The notes under the pieces: model-generated | What the model was told of the DNA's origin: nothing | Seen by the model: only the letters and a program-made list of their open reading frames with translations | The model's database searches: none | Shown: positions 44,938-60,822 of the stretch, piece by piece | Position numbering within the stretch: the stretch's first letter is position 1 | Layout of the letters: every line of letters starts with the position of its first letter | Position numbers and translations under genes: made by a program | Assembly (NCBI RefSeq): GCF_022201045.2 | Contig: NC_068558.1 | Location: 50,819,501 to 50,883,500 of the forward strand | DNA length: 64,000 nucleotides | From: Citrus sinensis | Taxonomy: Eukaryota; Streptophyta; Magnoliopsida; Sapindales; Rutaceae | Direction: 5' to 3'

Positions 44938-45343
44938 TGTTGAAAATTGATTAAAAAAAAAAGTTTGACCAAGTGGTGAATAGTAATGCGGTTTGAACAG
45001 TAACGCGGCATGAACAGTAATACGGTTTGAATAGTACTTTCATTTGGTTATAAATAGGAGGGTGCTCCTCCTCACTTTTGTATCCTAGTTTTGACGAGAA
45101 ATTAAGAGTGAGAAATATTTTTAAGCATGTAGTTATATTGAAGGAGCATTTGGCTCCTCAATATGGGTATTATGAGTTTGCTTTGTTAAGAAATATTTCT
45201 TAGGATTATGTATTTGGGGCTTGGGTGAGAGAAAATTATTTATGAGAGTGGTTGTAATAATTTTCTACATAGTGAATATTTTTTCTCTGGTTGTCTCTTG
45301 ATAACGACCGTTGTTTTTCTCTGGATTTGAAGTTTTCCATCAT
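44938..45343 (+). mobile_element. Solo or truncated Ty1/copia-type LTR
   Basis: Starts TGTTGAAAATTG, contains a TATA box TTATAAATAG at about 45049, a GAGAGAAA-rich transcribed region, and an end segment GTTTTTCTCTGGATTTGAAG typical of copia LTR 3' parts. No internal retrotransposon region or second LTR follows. The 3' end seems cut short; no clean target duplication found. Confidence 0.6.
44978..45040 (+). repeat. 17-bp tandem array in the LTR U3 region
   Basis: Units GAATAGTAATGCGGTTT, GAACAGTAACGCGGCAT, GAACAGTAATACGGTTT, and a partial GAATAGTACTTT, head to tail, about 10 bases upstream of the LTR TATA box. Position matches enhancer arrays of plant copia LTRs. Confidence 0.85.
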
Positions 45344-45480
45344 TATTAGATAGTGCAAATATACCAATAAAAAACGATAAGAAATCCGATTTAATTGCCT
45401 TACAGGTTCAAATTAACGTTCAACAATTCTAGGAATCGGATCTTATGAACCATCATATTTATCAAATTAAACGCTTAAGC

Positions 45481-46554
45481 TTGAACAAACAAAAAATGCA
45501 TATTTGAAAACATAAATATTGATAAAAGCTGCTTCCTATTGCATTATGGATTATAAATTTTGACAACGTAGCTTACCATTGAGTAACAACAACTAGAGAA
45601 ATCATCAAAATTAATGCCCTACGTAACAAAACCGATCATGATCATAATTCATATCCTAGCTATAATGGATAAATCTGTCCCGTGAAATTGATTATAAGGG
45701 ATAATGATATGGGTATAATCATAATAAATGAATGGTGCCGCGTGTCGTGGAGTAAGAGTGTGATGAATTATTCTGCGATGTCTGCGATGTTATTGGTTTT
45801 AAAGAATGGTTAAACTTAAACATTAAGTCCAATTGTCCATTATCTATGTATGGCGAGCGACCAAGTCCCAGGTAGGAATAATTCAAGATATTATCCAGAA
45901 AATTCATACCTTGTTTACGACTTTAAGGTCGTGTTTTTTGGCCATAATTTGTTTGGGACCCTTGATTTTTATTTGTGACCGGTTCAAACTACCAGTCTTC
46001 AGAAATTTAGAAACCTACGAGTCAAATAAATTATGCATCAGACTTGTAGGTAGGACTTCTCTTTTCGGCCTCAATGAATAAGTTATGCATCAGACTTGTA
46101 GCTAGGACTTGTTTGGGGACCCTTTGATTTTTATTTGCGACCGGCATTTTTTATCTGAGTTCTAATTGTTTGTAGAAAGAACCTGAAGCCCGAAGAGACC
46201 AAAAGGTTTAAAAAGCACAACTTGAAACCATTTAGCTTGTCAAGAAATTTACTCATGGATGCCCCGTGATTTTTCACAATCTTACCCATTTACAAAGATA
46301 GACTTGACTTAAATGATTTTTCACCAAATATATACAACTAGAAGACGAAAAAATAGCTAAAATGCTTGTTATTGATCCTTTAAATCACAAAAAGAATTGC
46401 AAAAGCTACCAAAATAGTTGTACTTATTAATCCTTTAAATGCTTGTTATCTCTAATACTTGAACTCAACCAAAATTAAAGAGAAGTTTACTTAAATTCAT
46501 GGTAGAAATAGAAAATTTGGCGACCACGTGACCTCTCGTTCTTCCTGGGGCAAG
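45481..46554. other. Intergenic DNA with a short direct duplication
   Basis: A segment reading TTGTTTGGGACCCTTGATTT and on to GACCGG (about 45948-45982) recurs at 46108-46144, and TTATGCATCAGACTTGTAG recurs at about 46030 and 46082. No gene seen. Confidence 0.6.
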
Positions 46555-47170
46555 CCACTCATTTTCCTACTACATGAGAAGGGGATCAAGTTTTGGGTTT
46601 TTTTTGTTCTCCCAAATATCTGAAAACAAATCCAGCTAATTTTGTGTCTAAATATCCAAGCTGTACCAATGATGTATTGCTATATAAATTTCGAAAAAAA
46701 AAATCATTTTAAAAACAGTCAACTGATCATCAAGTTGAGATTTGAATCTAACCATTCTCTAGAAAGAGGAATAGAAAGTGAAATGAGTTTCTTAGAATGG
46801 CAGTGTTTCAATCAAATCTGTTACGGATAGAACTCTATTGATTTCATGCATCTAGGACCATTATTAAAAAGTGTAAATATATAGATAAAATACGATAACA
46901 AATCTGATTCCAATGATTTATAGATTCAAAGGTTCAATAATTTTGGGAATCGGATTTTAAGATACAGTTATTGTGAAAAAAAAAACTGTAATTATAAAAT
47001 AAAAGTTAATATGTAGTAAATATAATTTTTACATAATAATTTTGATAAAATTATTAAAAATACAATAGATTTTTTATCATACAAGTGTAAATCAAATCAA
47101 CATAACTTCTAAATTACAGCTGTCTATCCTTAATCCCAAACAAAGTCTCCATCATATTTATCAAATGTAT
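46555..47170. repeat. Segmental duplicate, copy B (no LTR)
   Basis: Collinear with copy A at 44705-45480. Where copy A carries the LTR, this copy has about 50 bases of other sequence (AATCAAATCTGTTACGGATA onward). Confidence 0.75.
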
Positions 47171-48421
47171 ATTGATGGGAATCCCTTCTCTAAATATTTA
47201 CTTATATTTTAAAATTTATTATTACTCATTATAACATTTATTTATGTGTATAGGTTGGAATATATTATCGCGCGAGCGATAAGATCTTTGGATACTTTCA
47301 AAAAAATATAAAGCAGTTTTCAAGTTATTTTATCTAATGATGGACAGATGTTCAATCCACAAGCAGTCCCCACCCAACATTCTTTGGATAAAATTGTGTC
47401 AATATAAGTTGTCATAATTTTTGTTGGATGCTCTTGATTTTGTACAATTAAGGTTATGAATTAAAATAGTTTCAGTTGAAATTCTTGAAGTGCAGGTGTG
47501 AAAAAATAAAAAGAGATGGGCAATTAAGCAAATTAATTAGAAAAGCAAAGTGTTATTTGAGTGTAAATACATTTAAAGTGGTGGGTGAAATCGAGCTCTA
47601 TTTTACTTAAAGATTTTATATTATTTATCTTTTAATAATAATATATAGATAAGATTTAAATTTTTTATTTTTTATTTATTAATAACATTGAGTTATTTAC
47701 TCGGTATATGATTAGATCAGTAAAAAAATTTGAATCCCTCAATTATAGCAATTCATAAAATTTGTATATGGTGGACTCTACTATGTGTAAATTTTTAAAT
47801 GAAAAAACTAGGTGATTGGATTTAAATCCGATGGTCCAAATTAAGATCTCATACTTTAATTAAAGTACGGGATCTCATCAAAAAATGACTATTTATAATA
47901 ATTATTTATGCACCGTATATTGCATATGGTGTGTAACAATTGCACATGTTTCAAAAGCAAGGCATCTTCATCTCGTCATTTCACATGAGTATTTAGATAA
48001 ATAAAACGAATTTATAGATAATCTAGGTTCATAGCTGATAGAAGCATGCAATTTTATAAGTACAATAAAATTGTAAACAACAAACAATACCTGGTCAGGA
48101 ATAGAAATAGATAACAAGCATGAATCGGTAAAATAAATAAAGTTACAGTAGTAAAAAAACATCGAGACCTGTATTGAACAATGTTTGTTTCCTAGGATAC
48201 AATGGGTATAAAACAAGTTCTGCCCACCACCAAATCGTTTCCGACGAATTTCCTAAGTGCTTGAACTCTTTGACACAGAAAACGTCAAGGAAGATAAAAT
48301 TTAACTACATAACAATCACTTTTAATTCGTAAATGAGAAGCTATTGAATTTAAATTTATAATTTAATCAGCTGATTAAATCACTCATTCATGTACGCATG
48401 ACACAGTGGCACGCATAAGAG
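47171..48421. other. Intergenic AT-rich DNA
   Basis: No coding similarity or element ends recognised. Confidence 0.5.
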
Positions 48422-49073
48422 TAGGAGTGGCAAAAAAGTCTGGGCTGGCCCAAGCACAGTCTGACCCAGTCCAGGCCCGCGGGCCTAAAGCCTAGCCTCA
48501 AGGGGGTAATATGTGCCCAAAAATTATAAAGTCTACATGTGTTGGGTTTAGATAAGGGCTTAACAAAAAAGTCCGGACTTGACTCAGGCTTTTTTACTTT
48601 ATAAATAAAAAAATAAATTTAATTTAAATAAAAAAGAAAAAACTTAAAATATTAAATTAGTTTAATTTTTTTATATTAGTATTTTTTATTTTATTAAGTT
48701 GTATTGCTAATATTTTATATATTAGACTATTATTCTTATTATATATTATATGATTATAATTTAGGCAATCCCTATCTTACATGCATGTAAGATACATCCC
48801 TCTCACATGAATAGTGCATGTGTGGGATCCACACACTATTCATATGAGAGGAATGTATCTTACATGCATGTAAGATAGAAGGACCTTTATATTTAATTTA
48901 AATTTTTTTTCTTAATTAAAAATATTTTATAATTAATTTTAAAAACACACGTTCGGCCCGTCTAGCCCGGGCCCCCCCCCCCCCCCAATTTAAACAGACT
49001 TTTAAAGAACTAGAAGTTTATTTGAATGACGTGGGCTCCAAGCCTGGCCCAAGCCCACAAATCACCATCCCTA
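48422..49073. mobile_element. hAT-like non-autonomous element with GC-rich ends
   Basis: Ends TAGGAGTGGCAA and, reversed, TAGGGATGGTGA are related to those of the element at 31219-32201. Subterminal GGCCC/GGGCC-rich blocks pair with each other. Flanks CATAAGAG and CACGAGAG agree at 6 of 8 positions as a worn 8-bp target duplication. The interior is AT-rich and holds another, nested element plus a C run near 48970. Confidence 0.65.
48773..48878. mobile_element. Palindromic MITE nested in the hAT-like element
   Basis: Two arms of about 43 bases pair almost perfectly around CATGTGTGGGATCCACACA. Each arm itself ends in the palindrome TATCTTACATGCATGTAAGAT, so hairpins can form at two levels. Confidence 0.8.
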
Positions 49074-49716
49074 CACGAGAGATTCTTTTATGCTTATACT
49101 CCTTTCGTACCTTAGCTCTCTTTCCTACGTGTGGGACAAGTGCATTTTTCTTTGTTTTTCCAATTTCATGATTGTGTTTTGAGTAACAATTTCTCCCGTT
49201 TTTACTTAATTTTCTATCTTTACTTTTTATATTCTCTAGAATTCACTCGAATATAATTTTGAACATATAATATACTATTCTCAAGTACTGACGAAAGAGT
49301 ATTTAAATCACCTAAATATTTCACTTACACCAAGTGGATCCCAATTAAAATCATATCTTAAAATAACCACTTGTGTTCTATTTTTCCAACAATAGGTAGC
49401 AACTACTAGGCTAACTAATGGTTTGCTTGTTTGAAACTTCTAAGTAATGTATGTAGAATGGATTAATTTCAGCTTACTTCTCTTATAAATTGACAATCTT
49501 TAAATTGTCTCCTTTATTTTTAAAAACATCCTAAAAGTTGTTAACTTTAACGATCGGTTGTCATTGCTTTGTTAAAGTGCAAAAATATTACTCTTTAACA
49601 GTTTGTTAACTAACAATTTTTAACCAAAAAAATTACTAGTTGAATTAATAAAATAATAATATGAAAATGGTATAGTCCTTAAAAGTAAAAAAATAAAAAA
49701 ATAAAGTTGCCTTAAC

Positions 49717-49920
49717 CATGCGGCCATGGATCTGGTTGCCATGGTTGCACGCGACCTTTGTGATTAGTTTCCACGGCCACCGAACCCTTGGCCACGAGGG
49801 GCTGTGGTTGGTTTCCATGGCCACGTACGGGTACGGTCAAGGGTTTGGCTGCTTTAGTCGCACGCCACGCAGCCATGGGTGCAAAAATAATAATAATAAT
49901 AATAATAAATTAAGTATTAG
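49717..49920. repeat. GC-rich minisatellite-like block ending in (AAT)n
   Basis: About 160 bases much richer in GC than the surroundings, with repeated CCATGG and CACGGCCAC/CATGGCCAC phrases, followed by ATAATAATAATAATAAT. No conserved protein frame. Confidence 0.6.
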
Positions 49921-51593
49921 GTGCGTACTATAAATATTTATATGTGTTTTGGAAAACTTTAAAAGATTTGAGCTCATGAAAATTAGCCTACATAGAGGTT
50001 TGACATTTTTCTATTAATTGACTATTATGAGAATATACAAATATTATTTTACCTTTTTAACTGTAAAAAATAAAAGAAAGATAAGGATTTTTGGAGGGTA
50101 ATTTAATATTTTCAAAAGTAAGGGATATAATTTAAAGATTGTCACTTCAAGAGGGAATAAATCAAAATTAACCTATTTAAAATATATTAATTAACTAGTT
50201 ACATTATGTGTTGCAAGTATTGTAAGTTCATGGGTAAATTTAATTTTTAAATTAAATTGATAAATATTTTTAAATCACTAATAAAATTAAAAATTAAAAA
50301 AATATACATATTAACTTAGATGTGTACAAAATAAATATGAATTATTGTATGATAGATGTTATAAGACTCTTCAAATAAAATATGACGTATACTCTCTGGC
50401 TTTAAAATTTTATTTTATTTTATTTTTTATTTACAATTAGTCTTGGAAATCTGAAATAACGTTTGGACATAGAAATAAATCTAATTAGCATGTAGTGTTA
50501 ATTAATTTTAAAGAATTAAAATTTTGTGCTTTATTGATTAAATCCTTAGATACTCATTTATGTCTCTAAGGATGCTATGATTTTTATAACAATATCATAA
50601 AAATGAATATATAGGTAAACTTTTTTTTTCCTCATGATGAATGCTACAAATTATATTTAAAAAATTAAAAAGATGAGAAAGAATGTTTACAAATTAATCA
50701 AGAAAATCGATATTTAGAAAGCTCACATTATAGGATAAACTTGTTTGATTTAAGTGGTAAATATGTTATAAAAATTTGAGAGAAATGACATAAAGCTTTA
50801 AAATTGGGACAAAACAATGTTGCAACTGTGGTACCATACCGCAGCTACACCTAGCCATTAAATTTAGCTACACACATGTACTATAGCTGAATCTAATGGC
50901 TAAGTACAGCTGTGGTATGGTACCACAGTTGCACCATAACTAGACCCTTAAGATTGTTGTAAAGAGTTAAATCCAATGAATTTCGAATTGTGAACTCTAA
51001 AATCTACGAAAGTAAACAGGCCTGATCACATGCGTTCTTGCTCTTTCCACAAGAAATTTAGTCTGACAGCACGTTTTACTTACAGAATCAAGCCACCTAT
51101 AAAATGAAATGAAAGAACTGAAATCTTTTGGATTATATACAAGAGAGACTTACCTTGAAGGGATTGCATCAGGCGAGACTATTATAACATTCCAGCCCAG
51201 TATTTGTATTTAGTCACCGGGTTGAATTATAAGAGGAAAGGAAATTGCCTCTCAGCTCTCGTGTCGCGCCTGGCGTTGTGTCTTTCATTTGTCACAAATT
51301 TTCAATATTGTCCTTCAACTATTTGAATTTTTCAATCAACAGTCGAGTCGTCACGGACTTTAATTTTCACTCCTGGCAACATTTTTCCAACCTCCATATT
51401 TAAATTTTTGCTAATTTGAACTGATTTTCTTAACATTCCGCTAACAATCTCTGCGATGACTTCAGTTTCATCTGAAGATTCTCTCCCCTGATTTGTAGAA
51501 ATGGTACGAAATTTCTGAAATATTTTTTCAATTTCTCTTTTCGATTGCATTTTCTGTAAAATTGTTCAAATTATTTCTGGTTTATTTTCAGAC
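49921..51593. other. Intergenic; promoter side of the spastin-like gene
   Basis: AT-rich up to about 50800, then a MITE, then the probable promoter and leader of the gene starting at 51594. Short frames on the minus strand near 51332-51823 oppose the leader and first exon and have no support. Confidence 0.55.
50821..50933. mobile_element. Short MITE, 113 bp, near-perfect 40-bp arms
   Basis: Arms 50821-50860 and 50894-50933 begin TGCAACTGTGGTACCATACC and pair with only a few mismatches; the loop is about 33 bases. No coding capacity. Confidence 0.8.
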
Positions 51594-56025
<4,432 letters not shown>

Positions 56026-57258
56026 ATTTCTCTTATCGCATACCATACATGATATGCTTGAAACCAATGTGTGTCGGCTTCACTGGGAAAATTAAACCGG
56101 CTCACAACTGGGTAAATGAAAATCCTCTAGTAGTATTACATGCCTGGCCATATGAAACTTTGTATGTGTAAATTCTTCATATTCTTTTGCGCGTATGTTG
56201 TAATATTTTATGTAACTAATCTAAAGAACAAAACTTATATGTATTAAAGAAATTTCAAATTGTTTAATTGATACGAGGATAGAATTGAATCTTAAATGTG
56301 TTCTAAATCCAAAGTTAGCTTGCAATTGCTTCCAGTTTGCATGTAACTGGATACCTTAGGATGATTCTGTTTATTCTTATCATTCTCTACGATGGAGACG
56401 GAAAGAATACCACATGTAAGAACAAAAACTTTGCTGATGATAAAGTGATGAGCTTGTTGAACAGGCGGTCGAATAATTTAAAAAGAAATTGAAATCCATG
56501 GGTTCAAACGTGGTCTTTTTCTTTCAGCAAAGAAATGTAGTTTGTGGAATATGAGTACGATGAAAACCAAACGCTTAAAAAAGGGACCTGAAGCAAATCG
56601 TAAAGACTATTTTACCAGTCAACGGTGGACGAGTCTATTTTGTCACTTGTGGGTTAGTTTTTAATTTCTATCGGAAAGCGGTTGCTTTGTTTCAACTAAG
56701 GATTCATTTGAAATTGTTTTCGAGAAGTTAAAAAGTAATTTTGAGAAGTTTTAGGTCAATTTTGATATTTAATAAAAATTTTAAAAAATTACATTTCACA
56801 AAACTACTTAATTCTACAGCAGATTTTAAAAAAAATTAAAAAGACGTAACTTTTTAAAAATTTATTTTAAGACTTACTTTTATATTTAATTTAATTTCAT
56901 ATATATCCTCATATATACTACAAAAATTTAAAATTGTCTTTATTAATTAGGAAATAAAATCATTAATTTTAAAGATAAAAAAATAAAAAAATAAAATTAA
57001 TAATATAAATATTAATGTTGGTTATTAATTATTGTATTTATTTATAAATATTTAAATAAATTTTAATATTTTATTTAAAATTATGTCTCATTCAGTTATT
57101 TATATTATGAAATAGTTTAACAATAAGTTGTATCAAACACATTTAACTATTTTTAAAACTCACAATACCTTTATAAATAAATTTTACTAAATATTTAAAC
57201 TAATTTTTTACACAACTAATTATTTTTACAATATATTTAATAATTATTATTTTAAAAA
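56026..57258. other. Intergenic DNA downstream of the AAA ATPase
   Basis: 3' UTR and AT-rich DNA with repeated TTTTGAGAAGTT-like words at 56720-56760. No gene seen. The last nine bases (57250-57258) are the left target duplication of the next element. Confidence 0.55.
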
Positions 57259-57788
57259 GGGTAAAAGTTTATTTAGTCCTTATATTATGAGGTTAGTATC
57301 CATTTAGTCCTTATATTTTTTAAAACACCTCAAAACGTCCATGTTGCTAAATATTGACACTCATGTCATTATTTTTTATTCTTTTTAAGTTGCTTTTACA
57401 ATATTACACTCTTACAATAATGTTTCTTTTTTTATATTCATAAAAATTAGATTATCAAATTAAACTCAAAAAAAAAGTATATATTAATTTTTGTGGAGGC
57501 TCACTTATGTCTAAAAAATTAATATAGTAAAAAATTACATTATCAATTTTTTTAGAAAAATTAATATTTTATATATTTTTTGGTGTTAAACTAGTATTTT
57601 TTTCTTTTTATTAATGTCTAAAAAAATTATTATGATAGAGTAATATTATAAAAATAAGTTAAAAAAACAAAAGATAATGGTAAGAGTGTCAATAATTTAA
57701 TGGTAATGATAATTTAAAGTATTTATAAAAATATAATGACTAAACAGACACTAACTTTAAAATATAAAGACTAAATAAATTTTTACCC
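57259..57788. mobile_element. Mutator-like MITE, 530 bp
   Basis: Long terminal inverted repeats of about 65 bases begin GGGTAAAAGTTTATTTAGTC and end with the complement (GACTAAATAAATTTTTACCC). Flanks TTTTAAAAA and ATTTAAAAA agree at 8 of 9 bases, a 9-bp target duplication as made by Mutator-like elements. No transposase. It lies about 250 bases upstream of the Aurora kinase ATG. Confidence 0.8.
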
Positions 57789-58037
57789 ATTTAAAAATTA
57801 TAATATTATCACACTGACTCTAAATGTGATTTCGAGTGAAAAGGAGATGGAATCTTGAGATCACTTTCTCGGTAAGGGTAACATAGTCTTTAGAAGTGAA
57901 TAATTGGTTATATTTTCGATTGTTATCTGAAAATTCAAATTTTGGTCATCTGCGTAAAAGGACCTAACATTTTCCGCTCATAGCCATTTCAATTTCCACT
58001 GAGAAGTGACCTGATCTGGAATAAGCAGGTGTCCCGA

Positions 58038-60293
58038 ATGGATACCAAAACAGCAGAACGAGAAGATAATCGTAAGAGAGAATGGTCCTTACAAGACTTC
58101 GAGATTGGGAGACCTCTCGGCAAGGGCAAATTCGGCCGCGTCTATCTCGTCCGAGAAGTCAAGGTTTCACTTCGTTTTCTCGCCAAACTAATCCTTCTGT
58201 CATCTTTTATTTATTTATTTATTTATTTTTTTTGGGGGAGGGGGGGTTGCTGGTTGTAGAGCAAACATCCAGTGGCATTGAAGATTATATTCAAGGAGCA
58301 AATTGAGAAGTACAAAATTCAACATCAATTGAGGAGGGAAATGGAAATTCAATCGAGTCTACGTCACCCTAATATACTGCGTCTCTACGGTTGGTTTCAT
58401 GATGATGAACGTATTTTCTTGATTCTCGAGTACGCTCATCGCGGTGAGCTTTACAGGGAGCTCAGGAAGCACCGTCGTTTTACCGAACAGCAAGCCGCCA
58501 CGGTGATTACTTTTTTACCATGTTTGTGTTTTCTGTTTTTTTAAAATAAATTAAAAATATGGCTTATTTTCGTTGTGTGAATTTCAGTACATTGCGAGTC
58601 TTACTAATGCGTTGGCTTACTGTCACGAGAATCACGTGATTCATAGAGATATTAAGCCTGAAAATCTGTTGCTTGATCATGAGGTATACTCAGTAACCCT
58701 TTTGTTAATTTTCCTAAATTATTCCAATTATTGTTATTTTATCATAGGAGAATTTTAAACTTCATAAACTGATATGACCGGAATTGAAGTTCTGACTCTA
58801 GGCTGGGGGGTAGGTCCTGGTGGGGAAGTTATAGACACATTTCCATACTGGGACCTTTATGTGACTCATCATAGCAAACAATGTCTCCGTCAGCCTTGCT
58901 GGGATCTCCAAATTGCATAATTGTTTTACAAGATCAGACACTCTTAGGGGATCTAGTCTTCCTGGATTCCAGCTCATATGTCTTTAAATACATTCTTTTA
59001 GGAATGTTATGTTCATGTGTTGTCCTGGATTGGACCAATTTGACATTTTTAAAATAGTGGATTTCCATGTAGTAGTTTTATTGCCATGTGAATCTGCTAA
59101 TCCAAGTTGATGAGATTGTTGCCAATTATTTTTTCAGGAAAAAGTCATCCCAAAGCCTATTGTCTCTTTTTATTAGGCAGAAGTCTATAGTAGAGGGGCT
59201 TTGCTTTTGTTATGTGCTACTTCTAATTTTCTGAGGTTCCTGCACACACAACAGCCAAATAATTTTTATCAGAAAGAAAGTATGTCTTCAAGTTCGTATA
59301 ATCATGTCAAAATTTTGTTACTGAATCATGTTTTGCAAGTTTATACTTAAAACATTGGGACACATGTACTCTTACCAATTGTCCTTACTTTTGTTTAATG
59401 TTTGCATGTTTTAGCACAATGATTATATGCATGACTTACGGATTTCCATGTAGTAGTTTTAGCACAATTATTTCAACTTTTTGTTTTTATGACCTTTGGC
59501 AGCTACAGAGCTCCAATCTTTTATCGTGATTCCTTTATCCATAAAACTTTGACGGCACGGGGATGTGCACTCAGCACACACACCCCATTATAAGATGCTA
59601 TGTGCTTCTAAATGGTTTAGTTGATTTGCTGTGCCTTCACATATATCACATTCATGAATAAATTAGAGCAGGTATTTGGATTTGTGTTTGAATGTTGTAA
59701 TAATTGCAGGGTCGATTGAAAATTGGTGATTTTGGATGGTCGGTACAGTCAAGAAGCAAGAGACATACTATGTGTGGGACATTAGATTACTTGGCCCCTG
59801 AAATGGTGGAAAACAAAGAACATGATTATGCTGTAGATAACTGGACGTTGGGTATTCTTTGCTATGAGTTCCTCTATGGTGCTCCTCCATTTGAGGCAGA
59901 GAGTCAAAAAGACACGTTCAGAAGGTGAGGGATGGTTGTTGGAGTGCTTAATCAGTATGATTCATGTATTTTGTGAACTAGATTTTAAGCATGAATTAAG
60001 TTGTGTTGCACAGGATCATGAAAGTTGACTTGAGCTTTCCTTCTGCTCCCAGTATCTCTGCTGAAGCCAAACATCTCATAAGCCGGGTAAGTTTGTCCTC
60101 TACCATGCGAACCTAAACTTTTTGCAGAAATCAATTGTGCAGTGAATGGATTCTAATTACATTTGTGACTATACAAACATAAACTTTTCAGCTTCTAGTG
60201 AAGGACTCCTCCAAAAGGCTTTCTCTCCAGAAGATTATGGAGCACCCTTGGATTATCAAGAATGCCAACCCTAGGGGTACTTGCGATATATAG
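58038..60293 (+). CDS. AUR3: Aurora kinase, Aurora-3 type
   Basis: Six exons: 58038-58163, 58260-58502, 58588-58683, 59710-59924, 60014-60086 and 60192-60293; in phase, 284 residues, nearly all kinase domain, as in plant Aurora-3. The glycine loop is [10 protein letters not shown] (about 27-36), the ATP lysine K50 in VALK, HRD at 142-144 with [11 protein letters not shown] at 162-164, and activation loop [18 protein letters not shown] with the Thr (175) that is phosphorylated in Aurora kinases. The short N-terminus without a localisation extension separates it from alpha Auroras. It phosphorylates histone H3 Ser10 and acts at centromeres in mitosis (family knowledge). One oddity: [13 protein letters not shown] has Asn where most Auroras have Tyr or another aromatic residue. 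The ATG is the first in the message context; an in-frame GTG nine bases upstream is not needed. Next to GRF9-like and spastin-like genes, as at At2g45490. Confidence 0.94.
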
Positions 60294-60822
60294 CATTTTA
60301 AATTCTGAACTTAATATACTACCCTCCTTGTTTATACTGAAGGATTTGGCTGTGTCCTGTGGATAAAGCTTAAAAGGGTAAAATCCGGACTTTCGGTGTG
60401 TTAGACTGATGTGATAGCCAACTACACCACAACATGTTATTATTACATGCCATTGAAGCCGTTGAATTTATTTCATTATACTGCATCTTGATATTGATTT
60501 CATCCTTTTAAGTAGTTACTTTGTTACAAAAATCAGCCCGAGACTAAATGAATGTTCTTAAATATCGAAAGCTCTCAAATCAACCAACCTTTTTACATCT
60601 TGCAGTGCACTGTCAAAGGATTGAATAGGTTGCGGCAGATTCTGCAATTGTTTTAAACAACAGTTTTGTTGTCTAATTTATAACTTGACAGAAAGCCTCT
60701 ATATATCATACAGCCCCTCTATTGCACAATTCCATCAAAGAGGCATAATAAGAACTGTCCCTCTAACAGGTTCATCAACCAGTTTTCTATTGCCACACAA
60801 GAAAGATGGTTAAGTATATATC
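60294..60822. other. Spacer between converging Aurora and GRF9-like genes
   Basis: Aurora 3' UTR and unannotated DNA; no further gene seen. Confidence 0.6.

Larger units (their letters stand above)
44705..45480. repeat. Segmental duplicate, copy A (interrupted by an LTR)
   Basis: Matches copy B at 46555-47170 in collinear blocks: CTACTGCATGGGAAGGGGATC, TGATGTATTGCTATAT, CAACTGATCATCAAG, GAATCTAACCA, AGTTTCTTAGAGTGG, and on the far side TTATTAGATAGTGCAAATAT and CCATCATATTTATCAAAT. An LTR-like segment separates the two halves. Confidence 0.75.

Noticed and set aside
42933-51593. A hidden gene cluster or new system in the 8.7-kb gene-poor stretch
   Set aside because: Only short, unsupported frames were found; the visible structure is explained by transposon ends, duplications and simple repeats.
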